42,693 nt of DNA from Bacillus sp. AFS098217 (GCF_002551815.1 NZ_NVPR01000054.1:1-42693), one strand, 5' to 3'; positions 17,267 to 25,842 are shown, numbered from the stretch's first letter. The notes: generated by a model not told the origin, from the sequence alone. Numbers and translations: made by a program.

Positions 17267-18028
17267 TTATCTCTTTCTTACAGCTTCAAAAGTGATGATT
17301 TGACTTGCATTCGTTAGTTGTTTTTCATAAACATAGTCAGCAGAACATGTAATATCAGAAAAACCTATACTTTCTAAAATAAGCTTAAACTCTTCAATTC
17401 CATACCAATGCATTGCAAAACGTTGTAACTCGGTTTGTATCAACTTTCCTTGACGCCATTTTTCGTATTTTAAATACGACACAGTAATTTGGTTAAGCCA
17501 ATCCATTTCAATCGATTTGTTTTCCAATGTAATCCCATCTCCGTTAGGTAGAGAAAAAGTTGATGTATTAACTTCTCCTGCTTTCCAATCATAAGGTAGG
17601 AGAAGATCAACAATCAAACGTCCACCCAACGCCAGATGTTTATAAAAACATTTCAATGCGTTTAAGGAATCTGCACGACTTTCAATTAAACAAAATGAAC
17701 CAGTAGGAATAATAATCGCCTCATAATTAGCTGGTAATGAGAATTCCTGCAGTTTACCCTGATACAAATGAGGATTTAGGCCTCTTTCCTCGCAACGTTT
17801 ACGACAAGAATCCAACATTTCGGGAGAAGAATCAATTCCGTCAACTGTATATCCAGCTTCAAGAAGTGGGATAATCACACGTCCAGAGCCAACCGCTGCT
17901 TCGAGTATACCCCCTTGGCAATTCTTTAATCGTTCTTGATAATATTCAATATCCCCGCTTAAAGAATAACCAACAGGCTTTGTAAAATCATAGAGTTCCG
18001 TGCAAAGTGTACTGTAATTACTAAACAT
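17267..18028 (-). CDS. Class I SAM-dependent methyltransferase
   Basis: A 253-residue methyltransferase. The SAM-binding motif I is seen as L-E-A-A-V-G-S-G-R-V (about residues 40-49), motif II as V-D-G-I-D-S-S-P-E-M-L (58-68), with a later I-I-I-P-T-G-S-F-C-L-I strand. This is the small-molecule methyltransferase fold of ubiE/Methyltransf_25 type; the substrate is unknown. The start follows GGAGGGATAAATTAA. It is transcribed alone and has its own terminator. The 230 bases upstream hold only its promoter region and the end of uppP. Confidence 0.85.
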   Translation of the reverse strand: MFSNYSTLCTELYDFTKPVGYSLSGDIEYYQERLKNCQGGILEAAVGSGRVIIPLLEAGYTVDGIDSSPEMLDSCRKRCEERGLNPHLYQGKLQEFSLPANYEAIIIPTGSFCLIESRADSLNALKCFYKHLALGGRLIVDLLLPYDWKAGEVNTSTFSLPNGDGITLENKSIEMDWLNQITVSYLKYEKWRQGKLIQTELQRFAMHWYGIEEFKLILESIGFSDITCSADYVYEKQLTNASQIITFEAVRKR

Positions 18029-18261
18029 TTAATTTATCCCTCCGTTTTGTTGTACGGAAAATGTTTAAAAAGAAAACCCTATAATGTATTAACCCTTCCG
18101 TACCTCTAATTTAATTGGTAAGTGGAAAGATCTGACTGTCATAATATATCACTCACTTTCAATAAAGTATAATGATAATTTACCATGATTTACCTTTCTT
18201 AAAAAGAGAATAAAAGATTTACAGGTTCCTTTTGACTATATCTTTTCAAGAACACTCTTCC

Positions 18262-19041
18262 TTAAAATATGCCAGTAAACTGTAAAGTTAAAATTAAAGC
18301 GCCTAAAGCCCACACATAATACGCGAATACTTTAAGAGAATGTCGTTTTAAATATTGAATCATCCAAGATACGGCTATGTATCCAAAGAATGCTGCGGAT
18401 AAAGTACCAACGATCAGCGATGTACTTGAAATCGCTTCGGCTTTTCCTTGAAATACGTCCACAGATTGTAAAACAATGGCTCCAACAATAGCAGGTGTGG
18501 ATAACAAAAAAGAAAAATACGCTGCGGTTTCACGATCTAATTTTCTCCATAGTGCAGCGACAATCGTCATGCCAGAACGAGAGATTGCTGGAAATATAGC
18601 AACCGCTTGAAAAGAACCGATAATAAAGGCATCTTGATATGTGATGTCATCCATCTTTTTACGGCCATTTTTTTGTTTTTCTGCCATATATAAAAACAAA
18701 CCCGTCACTAAAAACTCCCATCCAATTGTTACACCTGTCTTTGAAATATCTTCAAAGAAATCTTTAAATAATAAACCGATAATGACTGCTGGAATTGTCC
18801 CAACAATAAGCAAGAACATAAGCTTTGAAAATGGATTTTTAATTAAATAAATAAATTCTTTTTTATAGTAAATAAACACTGCAAGCAGTGTACCAATATG
18901 AAGCATCGTATCTAAGAAAAGACCCGCTTCATCTAAGTTAAATAAATGTCTTCCTAAGTACAAGTGACCGGTACTGCTTATAGGTAAAAATTCTGTTAAC
19001 CCTTGAATAATTCCTAATATAAAAGCCTCTAACCAGTTCAT
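18262..19041 (-). CDS. uppP: Undecaprenyl-diphosphatase UppP (BacA)
   Basis: A 259-residue polytopic membrane enzyme that removes the terminal phosphate of undecaprenyl pyrophosphate, recycling the lipid carrier for peptidoglycan and teichoic-acid synthesis. Both BacA signatures are intact: G-L-T-E-F-L-P-I-S-S-T-G-H-L (residues 14-27, with catalytic Glu and Ser) and A-I-F-P-A-I-S-R-S-G-M-T (about 152-163, with the essential Arg). Length and the seven to eight hydrophobic segments fit. Over-expression of the family gives bacitracin tolerance. Start at ATG 19041 after GAAAGGAGACC. Several uppP copies per genome are usual in the B. cereus group. Confidence 0.95.
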   Translation of the reverse strand: MNWLEAFILGIIQGLTEFLPISSTGHLYLGRHLFNLDEAGLFLDTMLHIGTLLAVFIYYKKEFIYLIKNPFSKLMFLLIVGTIPAVIIGLLFKDFFEDISKTGVTIGWEFLVTGLFLYMAEKQKNGRKKMDDITYQDAFIIGSFQAVAIFPAISRSGMTIVAALWRKLDRETAAYFSFLLSTPAIVGAIVLQSVDVFQGKAEAISSTSLIVGTLSAAFFGYIAVSWMIQYLKRHSLKVFAYYVWALGALILTLQFTGIF

Positions 19042-19114
19042 GATGGTCTCCTTTCTTGTTTGCTTGTACCAGTATATGAAATAGATTTTGAGAGTATGTG
19101 GATAAGAAACATAA

Positions 19115-19144
19115 AAACAACCACTTAAAGTTTAGTGGTTGTTT
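19115..19144. terminator. Rho-independent terminator
   Basis: AAACAACCACT (19115-19125) pairs perfectly with AGTGGTTGTTT (19134-19144). It lies upstream of uppP and just after the fragment at 19160-19258, which it would end on the minus strand. Confidence 0.75.
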
Positions 19145-19159
19145 CATTCATACTAGCCT

Positions 19160-19258
19160 TTATAATTTCTTTATCCAATCATCAAAATTATCACTTTCTA
19201 AATTCTTAACACTTTCCGTCATAGTTTTACTTGTCTTTCTTGAATAATCAAATGTTTT
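19160..19258 (-). other. Small reading frame or 3' gene fragment
   Basis: Between two minus-strand terminators, a frame reads LKTFDYSRKTSKTMTESVKN, then LESDNFDDWIKKL and stops at 19160-19162. It is charged and protein-like but has no start codon except an internal ATG giving a 20-residue peptide. It is probably the C-terminal remnant of a lost gene. No family assigned. Confidence 0.3.
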
Positions 19259-19283
19259 TAACGTAATGTCCTTTTATATAAAA

Positions 19284-19313
19284 AATCCTCAAATCATTAT
19301 AGATTTAAGGATT
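19284..19313 (-). terminator. Rho-independent terminator
   Basis: AATCCTCAAATC (19284-19295) pairs with GATTTAAGGATT (19302-19313) at 11 of 12 positions. On the minus strand a T run follows. It ends the GIY-YIG gene. Confidence 0.8.
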
Positions 19314-19336
19314 AATAAACATTATATATACAGTTA

Positions 19337-19711
19337 TTATTTGTAAAACACCTTATCAACGTTATATTTCGCTTGAAACTCATTAATAATATATGTTTCG
19401 TAAATTTCTCTTTCCAGTGGATCTTCTACAATACATACATCAATACGATATACTTCGTCACGATGTGCTTTAATTGGTGACACGTTGTCTTCAAAATGCT
19501 TTTTAATTCGTTGTCTAATCTTTCTTGCTTTCCCTACAAAAAGAAGCTCGTCATTAATATTATAAAACATAAAAATGCCGCCTTTATCTCTTGGGAACAA
19601 GTGGAAATCAATGAATCCATGAATTGGAGTAATTCTTGGTTCATCTCCTTTTATGACTTGTTTTCTTTCTGTTATAGAAACATCAACTGCAGGTACATCA
19701 ATTTTAATCAA
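19337..19711 (-). CDS. GIY-YIG domain protein (UvrC N-terminal-like)
   Basis: A 124-residue protein with a GIY-YIG-type nuclease domain. The first strand motif appears as G-G-I-F-M-F-Y (about residues 43-49, degenerate GIY), then L-L-F-V-G-K-A-R-K-I-R-Q-R-I (VG-KA, where the Arg is catalytic) and the metal-binding Glu in L-E-R-E-I-Y-E. This is the arrangement found in the UvrC N-terminus. It starts with TTG 19711. The missing canonical Y of GIY makes activity uncertain. A nucleotide-excision-type endonuclease role is inferred from the fold. It is transcribed alone. Confidence 0.8.
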   Translation of the reverse strand: MIKIDVPAVDVSITERKQVIKGDEPRITPIHGFIDFHLFPRDKGGIFMFYNINDELLFVGKARKIRQRIKKHFEDNVSPIKAHRDEVYRIDVCIVEDPLEREIYETYIINEFQAKYNVDKVFYK

Positions 19712-19863
19712 GCTACTTCACGTCCTCTTTTATTATAAAGGTAAATAATAGCACAATTATGTAAGAAAAGCTATTCGTGTTGATAATAAATACAGTTTAA
19801 TTAAATGTACACGAATGATTTTGCTAAATAAGTATGCTTTGAAAATATTCTCAAAACCAGCTT

Positions 19864-20430
19864 TCAGTATCTACTAAATATTATAGGTATATCATTCATG
19901 CATTTTCTCCAAATCATATGATCACATGCCTTATCCCAATAATCCTTTAGCAAATAATCAGGACCTCCAAATTTTTTCTTCCATATTTTCTGTGCATTGG
20001 TATATCCACTATCCAAACAGAATTCTTTTATTCCTTTGCCCAATAAGGTAAGAAAAATCGCATTTAAAAGCAAATTTCCTATGCCACGTCTTTGGTAATT
20101 TGGGAGTACAAATACAGTTCCCACTTCATACAAATCTTTTAATGCGCCATCTGTGCAAATATTAATGAGTTGACTAGATGGACCAAATTCAATTGTCCCG
20201 ATAATTTTATTACACTGTTTATCTACAGCTATCAAAAAATATCGATCTTTCCCATTACTATCAAAGTCACATATCAAGTACTGCTTTTTATTTTCAATTT
20301 CCTTTTCTATATCGTCAACTAGCTCCGATAAGCCTTCTTTAGCAAATGTATCTATAATGACTGTATGAAATAATTGATGTAACTCTTCATAATCTTCAAT
20401 GGTTGGTCTTCTTATTTCAACGTTATACAC
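19864..20430 (-). CDS. GNAT family N-acetyltransferase
   Basis: A protein of about 188 residues. I chose GTG 20430 because AAGGAG lies 8 bases upstream; the TTG three codons earlier touches that site. The GNAT signature is V-L-P-N-Y-Q-R-R-G-I-G-N-L-L-L (about residues 112-126), with the Q-R-R-G-I-G CoA loop. The C-terminus is longer than usual and aromatic, with W-K-K-K-F-G-G-P-D-Y-L. Substrate unknown. It is a single gene. Confidence 0.8.
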   Translation of the reverse strand: MYNVEIRRPTIEDYEELHQLFHTVIIDTFAKEGLSELVDDIEKEIENKKQYLICDFDSNGKDRYFLIAVDKQCNKIIGTIEFGPSSQLINICTDGALKDLYEVGTVFVLPNYQRRGIGNLLLNAIFLTLLGKGIKEFCLDSGYTNAQKIWKKKFGGPDYLLKDYWDKACDHMIWRKCMNDIPIIFSRY

Positions 20431-20580
20431 GTATGGCAACTCCTTAATCCTTTAACATTGTATGTGTAATTGTTTTGTGCTATCTATTTCAAAATTACAA
20501 TCAATATAGATTTTCTCTAAAATATGCAAAATTTCCTCTGCAAACATAAAACTCTTACTATGTACAATATAAAAAGAAAC

Positions 20581-20613
20581 AAAAAAGATTAGGTAGTTGC
20601 CCTAATCTTTTTT
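20581..20613 (-). terminator. Rho-independent terminator
   Basis: AAAAAAGATTAGG (20581-20593) is the perfect complement of CCTAATCTTTTTT (20601-20613), 13 bp with a 7-base loop. It ends the FAD oxidoreductase gene. Confidence 0.9.
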
Positions 20614-20629
20614 GTTTCTAGCTCTACAA

Positions 20630-21745
20630 CTATTCAATTGCGCCAGCTACATCATAATGACTTAAATCTAATTCTATCGGCTGGCCTAAAGCAAGTTTTG
20701 CAAGTTCAGATCCTAAGTACGGACCAGCGGTTAATCCCGAAGCACCTAGACCATTTGCAACGAGGATCCCTTTGAAATTAGGTAGTGGGCCAATTACAGG
20801 TAAGAAGCCTGGTGTGAACGGTCTAAATCCAACTCTTGTCTCCAGCATTGTACTATTTTCTAAACCTGGAGCGATTGACAATGCTTTATCAAACACTTCA
20901 TGTAAGCCGCCTGCTGTAACTCGGTAATCCAAACCAGTATCATTTTCATGTGTTGCCCCTACAACAATCCGTCCATCTTCAAAAGTTAAAATATATTGAT
21001 CGTTTGGCGGCATAACAACTGGCCAATTTTCAGTATCCGTATTTGGCATATGTAAATGAACAATTTGTGCTTTTTGGAAAGTTACTAAGAAATTAACGTC
21101 CAGCGGTTTTAAAATTTCATTTGCCCAAGCTCCTGCTGTTACAATTACTTGATCTGCTATTACTATTTCACCATTTACTGTAACACCTTTGATATGATTG
21201 TTTTCATGAATCAAAACTGCGTTTCCTTTTATAAAAGTAGCACCATGTTTTTTTGCTGCATTTACAAGAGACTGGCGAAGCGCTCGTCCATTTACTCTTG
21301 CAGCACCACTTATATGTACGGCACTATATTCTTCAGATAATGGCAGAAATAATTTTTTTGTTTCCTCTTGTGATAAGCGAGTAATTTCACCAATTTCAGG
21401 AGCATCCTCACGTCGTTTATATGCTCGCTCTTCCATTTGATCCAACTTTTTTTCGTCCGTATGAAGACTAATGGCACCTACACGGTTATAACCTGTATCT
21501 GTTTCGCCATCTGCTTCTAATTGCTGAATTAAAGAAGCGTAATATCGTGCCCCGCCTTTGGCAATTTTGTACCAAGCTTGATTACGCCGCTGTGAAAGCC
21601 AAGGACATACAATTCCTGCCGCTGCATCCGTTGCCTGTCCTAAATCTTGACGGTCAATTAATGTAACATGAGCTCCCGCCTTAGCAAGATGATAAGCAGT
21701 AGACGCTCCCAGAATTCCAGCTCCAACTACAATATATGATTTCAT
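20630..21745 (-). CDS. FAD-dependent oxidoreductase (glycine oxidase / D-amino-acid dehydrogenase-like)
   Basis: A 371-residue DAO-superfamily flavoprotein. The N-terminal FAD-binding Rossmann motif VVGAGILGASTAYHLAKAGA (G-x-G-x-x-G) is at residues 5-24, followed by the Asp or Glu that binds the ribose (V-T-L-I-D-R). The C-terminal R-V-G-F-R-P and G-A-S-G-L-T-A-G-P blocks match glycine oxidase and D-amino-acid dehydrogenase relatives. It oxidises the C-N bond of an amino acid to an imino acid; the exact substrate cannot be read. Start at ATG 21745 after AAAAGGTG. It is a single gene with its own terminator. It is not ThiO by context, as no thiamine genes are near. Confidence 0.85.
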   Translation of the reverse strand: MKSYIVVGAGILGASTAYHLAKAGAHVTLIDRQDLGQATDAAAGIVCPWLSQRRNQAWYKIAKGGARYYASLIQQLEADGETDTGYNRVGAISLHTDEKKLDQMEERAYKRREDAPEIGEITRLSQEETKKLFLPLSEEYSAVHISGAARVNGRALRQSLVNAAKKHGATFIKGNAVLIHENNHIKGVTVNGEIVIADQVIVTAGAWANEILKPLDVNFLVTFQKAQIVHLHMPNTDTENWPVVMPPNDQYILTFEDGRIVVGATHENDTGLDYRVTAGGLHEVFDKALSIAPGLENSTMLETRVGFRPFTPGFLPVIGPLPNFKGILVANGLGASGLTAGPYLGSELAKLALGQPIELDLSHYDVAGAIE

Positions 21746-21851
21746 TTCAAACACCTTTTCTTATTCATTCTTTTATGTTTATTTACTATACAAAAGTTCC
21801 AATGCGTTCCCACAATTTCATTCTAATTACTTGTTTCATCATTGTGTATGT

Positions 21852-22505
21852 TTATTTTTTCTTTCTGCGGAACAAATCAATTGTTTTATACCCTTGTGAA
21901 AGGATTTCCACCATTTGTTGTAGACGTTTTTCACGTGTTTTTTGCTGCTTTGCAGAAAATAGATGGCGTGCCCAATCTTTTTGATACCCCGGTGTTAAAT
22001 TTTGATAAAAGGTAAGTTCATTTGGATAATCCGCTAGTAACGCCTCTACATCTTTAATATTCTCTGCATAATCAGCGACACATTGACTAGCAGCAGGCGT
22101 TTTCTTTGCTTTCTTTTTTTCACGTTTTAAACCAACAACAGTGAAAACATCATCCATACTTACCATCCGTGCAAATTTCATATCACTTTTATCTACATAT
22201 CCATCCTCTTCAACCTTCAATGCTGGGAACATTTCATCCCTGTGAATAAAAGTGTTATAACGCGTATTACCTTTTTTCGGATAAGCGAAAAACAAATACC
22301 CTTTCTCAAGTAATAGTTGTTCATTATTAAGTATAAATTGTGTATGCTTGGCCATCTCGTCAATTGTTTCTACGAAAATAAAAATAGCATCATGATCTTT
22401 AGAAAGAGTAGTTGCTTGTTCAGTAAAAACATCATAATCGTTTGGTTGATTAATTACTGCCATATTATTGTATTTATTAAGTTTCAATTTATCGATAATT
22501 GTCAT
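21852..22505 (-). CDS. YdeI/OmpD-associated (OmdA) family protein
   Basis: A 217-residue cytoplasmic protein. The N-terminal two thirds is a DUF-type domain beginning with D-K-L-K-L-N-K-Y-N; the C-terminal segment F-Y-Q-N-L-T-P-G-Y-Q-K-D-W-A-R-H-L (about residues 164-180), followed by a basic R-E-K-R helix, is the Omd/YdeI signature (PF13376). The K-K-A-K-K linker at about 132-140 separates the two parts. Members have been linked to resistance to cationic peptides and bacteriocins, but the mechanism is unknown. Start at ATG 22505 after AAAAGGAG. It lies upstream of, and in the same direction as, the flavoprotein gene. Confidence 0.8.
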   Translation of the reverse strand: MTIIDKLKLNKYNNMAVINQPNDYDVFTEQATTLSKDHDAIFIFVETIDEMAKHTQFILNNEQLLLEKGYLFFAYPKKGNTRYNTFIHRDEMFPALKVEEDGYVDKSDMKFARMVSMDDVFTVVGLKREKKKAKKTPAASQCVADYAENIKDVEALLADYPNELTFYQNLTPGYQKDWARHLFSAKQQKTREKRLQQMVEILSQGYKTIDLFRRKKK

Positions 22506-22722
22506 AGCAGGCTCCTTTTTATATTTGAGTATTCATTGTTAGTTTTATCTTACCTATATTACTATAAAAGAGTATGACCTTGCTGCGCAAACCAAACTAT
22601 TTAATTCGTTTATCAAATCCTCGTGAACTCATCAGTATTTTCTTTTGTAACATGTATTTTTCATTCTTTTCAGCCTTATCTATGTACATTTGTTTATTTA
22701 TTAGTTATATTATGGTTATTGA

Positions 22723-22863
22723 ATGATTACGATTATCAATCTAGCGCTTATATCAATACTTGTATTTCTTATATCCATGACAAAACTACAAAATACACGA
22801 AAATCCATTTGTCAAATGAATTCCATACGGAAGGAGGTTTGTGGTTTATTCATCGGGATATAA
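22723..22863 (+). CDS. Possible small membrane protein upstream of secY
   Basis: A 46-codon frame: MITIINLALISILVFLISMT followed by a polar tail ending in KEVCGLFIGI. One N-terminal membrane segment and a positively charged C-terminal side are plausible for a real small membrane protein. The ribosome binding site is weak (no GGAGG within 12 bases), so the call is tentative. It ends 49 bases before secY and could be co-transcribed with it. Confidence 0.35.
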   Translation: MITIINLALISILVFLISMTKLQNTRKSICQMNSIRKEVCGLFIGI

Positions 22864-22912
22864 TAATCAGTTTTCCTTTTAGATAACTGATAAAAATACA
22901 GGAGGCGACAGG

Positions 22913-24217
22913 ATGTTTCGTACGATTTCAAACTTTATGAGAGTAGCTGAGATAAGAAGGAAAATTCTTTTTACACTTGCGATGTTAATTGTTTTTCGAA
23001 TTGGCACGTTTATACCAGTTCCTCATACTAACGCAGAGGTATTAAAAATACAAGATCAAGCCAATGTTTTAGGTATGTTAAATGTATTTGGCGGAGGAGC
23101 ATTGAAACACTTCTCGATCTTTGCTGTAGGTATCACACCATATATTACAGCTTCCATCATTGTACAGCTGTTGCAAATGGATGTTGTACCTAAATTTACA
23201 GAGTGGGCAAAGCAAGGAGAAATGGGCCGAAAAAAATCAGCTCAGTTTACTCGATACTTTACAATCATTCTCGCATTCATTCAAGCCATTGGAATGTCTA
23301 TTGGCTTTAACAATATAGCAGGCGGACAATTAATTAAAGATCCTAGTTGGACTACATACTTATTTATTGCTACAGTTCTAACTGCTGGTACTGCATTTTT
23401 ACTTTGGTTAGGTGAACAAATTACTGCTAACGGCGTCGGTAATGGAGTCTCAATGATTATCTTCGCAGGACTTGTTGCAGGAATGCCAAATGTCGTAAAT
23501 CAAATTTATTTACAACAATTCCAAAATGCTGGAGATCAACTCTTTATGCATATTGTCAAAATTGTATTAATTGTATTAGTTATTTTAGCAATCGTTGTCG
23601 GTGTTATTTATATCCAGCAAGCAGTTCGCAAAATACCTATTCAATATGCGAAAGCTGTTTCAGGGAATAATCAATATCAAGGAGCAAAAAATACACATTT
23701 ACCTCTTAAAGTAAATAGCGCAGGTGTAATCCCAGTAATCTTTGCTTCTGCTTTTCTAATGACGCCACGCACAATTGCACAGCTATTCCCTGACTCTAAT
23801 ATATCGAAATGGTTGAATACGAATCTGGATTTTGCGCATCCATTCGGAATGACCCTTTATGTTGGGCTCATCATTGCTTTTACATACTTCTACGCATTCG
23901 TTCAAGTAAACCCTGAGCAAATGGCAGAAAACTTGAAAAAGCAAAATGGATATGTTCCAGGTATTCGTCCAGGTAAATCGACAGAACAATATGTAACAAA
24001 AATTTTGTATCGTTTAACATTTATTGGTGCCATTTTCTTAGGTGCTATCTCGATTTTACCAATCGTATTCACGAAAGTTGCAACTTTACCGCCTTCTGCT
24101 CAAATTGGTGGTACAAGCTTACTCATCATTGTCGGGGTGGCATTAGAAACAATGAAAACATTAGAAAGTCAGCTTGTAAAACGTCATTACAAAGGATTTA
24201 TAAAGAAAGTAAATTAA
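22913..24217 (+). CDS. secY: Protein translocase subunit SecY (orphan copy)
   Basis: A 434-residue SecY, the central channel subunit of the SecYEG translocon. The ten hydrophobic segments, the plug-region start G-G-G-A-L-K-H-F-S-I-F-A-V-G-I-T-P-Y-I (about residues 56-74) and the conserved cytoplasmic loop Q-A-V-R-K-I-P-I-Q-Y-A are all present. The segment G-I-R-P-G-K-S-T-E-Q-Y matches the C4-C5 loop that contacts SecA and the ribosome. AGGAGGCGACAGG precedes the ATG. It is not in a ribosomal-protein operon (no rplO or adk next to it) and has its own terminator, so it is probably the second SecY of the B. cereus group. No SecA2 or accessory Sec genes are adjacent. Confidence 0.95.
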   Translation: MFRTISNFMRVAEIRRKILFTLAMLIVFRIGTFIPVPHTNAEVLKIQDQANVLGMLNVFGGGALKHFSIFAVGITPYITASIIVQLLQMDVVPKFTEWAKQGEMGRKKSAQFTRYFTIILAFIQAIGMSIGFNNIAGGQLIKDPSWTTYLFIATVLTAGTAFLLWLGEQITANGVGNGVSMIIFAGLVAGMPNVVNQIYLQQFQNAGDQLFMHIVKIVLIVLVILAIVVGVIYIQQAVRKIPIQYAKAVSGNNQYQGAKNTHLPLKVNSAGVIPVIFASAFLMTPRTIAQLFPDSNISKWLNTNLDFAHPFGMTLYVGLIIAFTYFYAFVQVNPEQMAENLKKQNGYVPGIRPGKSTEQYVTKILYRLTFIGAIFLGAISILPIVFTKVATLPPSAQIGGTSLLIIVGVALETMKTLESQLVKRHYKGFIKKVN

Positions 24218-24247
24218 CGCTTTAGACATATAAATTAAACATAATGA

Positions 24248-24277
24248 AACCCTCTCATTTTATATACGAGAGGGTTT
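24248..24277 (+). terminator. Rho-independent terminator
   Basis: AAACCCTCTC (24248-24257) pairs perfectly with GAGAGGGTTT (24268-24277) and is followed by TTATTT. It ends secY. Confidence 0.9.
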
Positions 24278-24284
24278 TTATTTG

Positions 24285-24690
24285 TGAATGAGTAATAATC
24301 TAGCGAATCATTTAAAACAGACGTATAGGAGAAAAAAACTTTTGTGGATCTATATAAATACAAATTGAAAAATCGGCATAAAACCTTTCTTTTTAGGTGG
24401 GAGAGAGAATCTGGCCATGCATAGAAGCGGTCAGATCCTTTTCCTGTCGCATGCCAAGTGAAAACAAAGAAAGAAAACAAGTGCAGGTCACTTTTTGTTC
24501 TGCATAGCCGTGACATATGTACTGGAAAATCAAAATGGATATATATAGTGGTACAAAAAGGCTTCTTTTAATTCTACACCAAACAAATCATACTTATGAT
24601 TTAGAAATCAATAAGTGTAAATTCATGTTCATTCAAATGCTTCTTATGATATCCTTAGACTATGTTCTACAATTTAATGTAAGGAGTTGA
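24285..24690. other. Intergenic stretch with a GC-richer patch
   Basis: No supported gene in about 400 bases. The patch 24395-24520 is richer in G and C than its surroundings and contains a weak hairpin, TCTGGCC (about 24411) against GGTCAGA (about 24430). It may be a remnant of a repeat element or a structured RNA; nothing firmer can be said. Confidence 0.3.
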
Positions 24691-24888
24691 GTGGATATTA
24701 CTACATTAGAAAATATATATAAAGCTTCTGAATTATTACTCGTTTTATCTACATTTTGCTTTTACATGTATTTACGGAAAATTAAACTAAAAAGAAAACT
24801 TACCGTTTTTGAATTTTCAATGTATATCGTATCACAACTTGCATACATTCTTTGGGGAATTAGCTTTATTTCTAAAACATGGGGTTGA
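24691..24888 (+). CDS. Small two-segment membrane protein
   Basis: A 65-residue protein starting with GTG 24691, with AAGGAG at 24681-24686. Two hydrophobic segments (ASELLLVLSTFCFYMYL and MYIVSQLAYILWGISFI) flank a basic loop RKIKLKRKL, predicting a two-pass membrane protein with the loop in the cytoplasm. I do not recognise the family. A strong terminator follows at 25030, shared with the convergent RNHCP gene. Length and composition are like many uncharacterised Bacillus small membrane proteins. Confidence 0.55.
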   Translation: MDITTLENIYKASELLLVLSTFCFYMYLRKIKLKRKLTVFEFSMYIVSQLAYILWGISFISKTWG

Positions 24889-25029
24889 AATAAAGTTGTA
24901 CGGTTTTAAAAAGAATTATACCGTTTATAAAAATGATGATAATACTAAGTCGTTTTTATAAATCAACATTCATAACTTATTTTGAATTAAACTTTTTTCA
25001 AAAGTAACAATAAAAAACATACACAACTC

Positions 25030-25059
25030 AAAAAAGCCCTGTTTAAATAGGGCTTTTTT
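25030..25059. terminator. Bidirectional rho-independent terminator
   Basis: AAAAAAGCCCT (25030-25040) pairs perfectly with AGGGCTTTTTT (25049-25059). It separates the small membrane protein gene from the convergent RNHCP gene. Confidence 0.9.
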
Positions 25060-25072
25060 ATTAAATGAATAT

Positions 25073-25396
25073 CTACATGCTTATTGAAAGCTCATTCATA
25101 AAACGAATTATATCATCACTTTGAACGGTTTTATCCGCAATTTTATTTACTTGTACTATGTCACAGTTTTTACAAGAGTGAACAATTTGATATCCTTTTT
25201 TAGAATGATATTTTAATTGAACAGGTTCCATCATTCCTTTGCATTTCGATTGTCTATCCCCAGGCATTTTATCATCTAAATGCTTAGAATATAAACAAAA
25301 CGGACAATGATTCCGGTAACTCCCATTACTAAGTGGAAACACATTTTTATTACAATGCTCGCATACAAATCCTTTATTTTCATTAATTCTACTCAC
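25073..25396 (-). CDS. RNHCP domain protein
   Basis: A 107-residue zinc-ribbon-like protein with the family-defining Y-R-N-H-C-P motif (residues 27-32). Paired cysteines are spaced as C-E-H-C (13-16), C-P-F-C (31-34), a single C near 52 and a last S-C-K-N-C, enough for two zinc sites. The family is of unknown function, perhaps nucleic-acid binding. It starts with GTG 25396, and its AGGAGG lies inside a hairpin (see 25406-25436), which suggests control of translation. The leader to the nearest upstream gene is about 680 bases and unusually structured. Confidence 0.85.
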   Translation of the reverse strand: MSRINENKGFVCEHCNKNVFPLSNGSYRNHCPFCLYSKHLDDKMPGDRQSKCKGMMEPVQLKYHSKKGYQIVHSCKNCDIVQVNKIADKTVQSDDIIRFMNELSISM

Positions 25397-25405
25397 GCTT
25401 CCATA

Positions 25406-25436
25406 CCTCCTAGATTTTAAATCACATCTAGGGAGG
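25406..25436 (-). promoter_or_regulatory. Hairpin sequestering the RNHCP ribosome binding site
   Basis: CCTCCTAGA (25406-25414) and TCTAGGGAGG (25427-25436) pair over nine positions with one bulged base. On the minus-strand mRNA the arm AGGAGG is the Shine-Dalgarno sequence, 9 bases before the GTG start. Closed, the hairpin would block initiation. It could be a regulated element, a thermosensor, or the end hairpin of an inserted element that donated the ribosome binding site. Confidence 0.45.
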
Positions 25437-25770
25437 ATGGGTTCCGTTTCCTCTTCCCGTTCTTTACGGTTTTCAGGCTTGATTAAGCTAGTGACACATT
25501 CACCGTCATTCCTCTTGGGTTAACGATTACTTCTGTTTCCATCTTCATTATGACATATTTCATCCATAAATCCGGACCACGACTAGTTTTATTATTTTGT
25601 ACTAGCCACTGTAAGACGGGATTACTCCCACCTTCCAACAGTATGTGTAATCTTTATCGCACTGACATTGGCGTCGTCCCCAATTAAACGTGAGCAATAT
25701 GTTTCTTGAATATAATAATTCTCCTTTCTATTTATTAAATTTTCACCCAAAAACTGTCGTGGCAGTTAAG
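25437..25770 (-). mobile_element. Possible IS200/IS605-type remnant or structured leader
   Basis: This 330-base stretch upstream of the RNHCP gene is clearly less AT-rich than its flanks. At one end is a compact hairpin AACTG-TCGTGG-CAGTT (25752-25767), like the ends of single-strand IS200/IS605 elements; near the other are CCGT-TCTTT-ACGG (about 25458) and the SD hairpin. An AAAGGAG precedes short broken frames. I read it as an internally deleted TnpB-type element, or else a long regulatory leader. No transposase motif remains, so the call is weak. Confidence 0.25.
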
Positions 25771-25842
25771 GGCATATATAATTATAACATATAAAACTTT
25801 TAATTTAGTGTATTTTCTGTCTTTTTCATAACCGCATTTTCT

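Noticed and set aside
22623-22886. 87-residue frame upstream of secY
   Set aside because: Cys/Tyr/His-rich text without a start signal; the overlapping 46-codon frame at 22723 is more protein-like.
24235-24516. 93-residue minus-strand frame after secY
   Set aside because: It starts without a ribosome binding site and runs through the secY terminator; composition is not protein-like.
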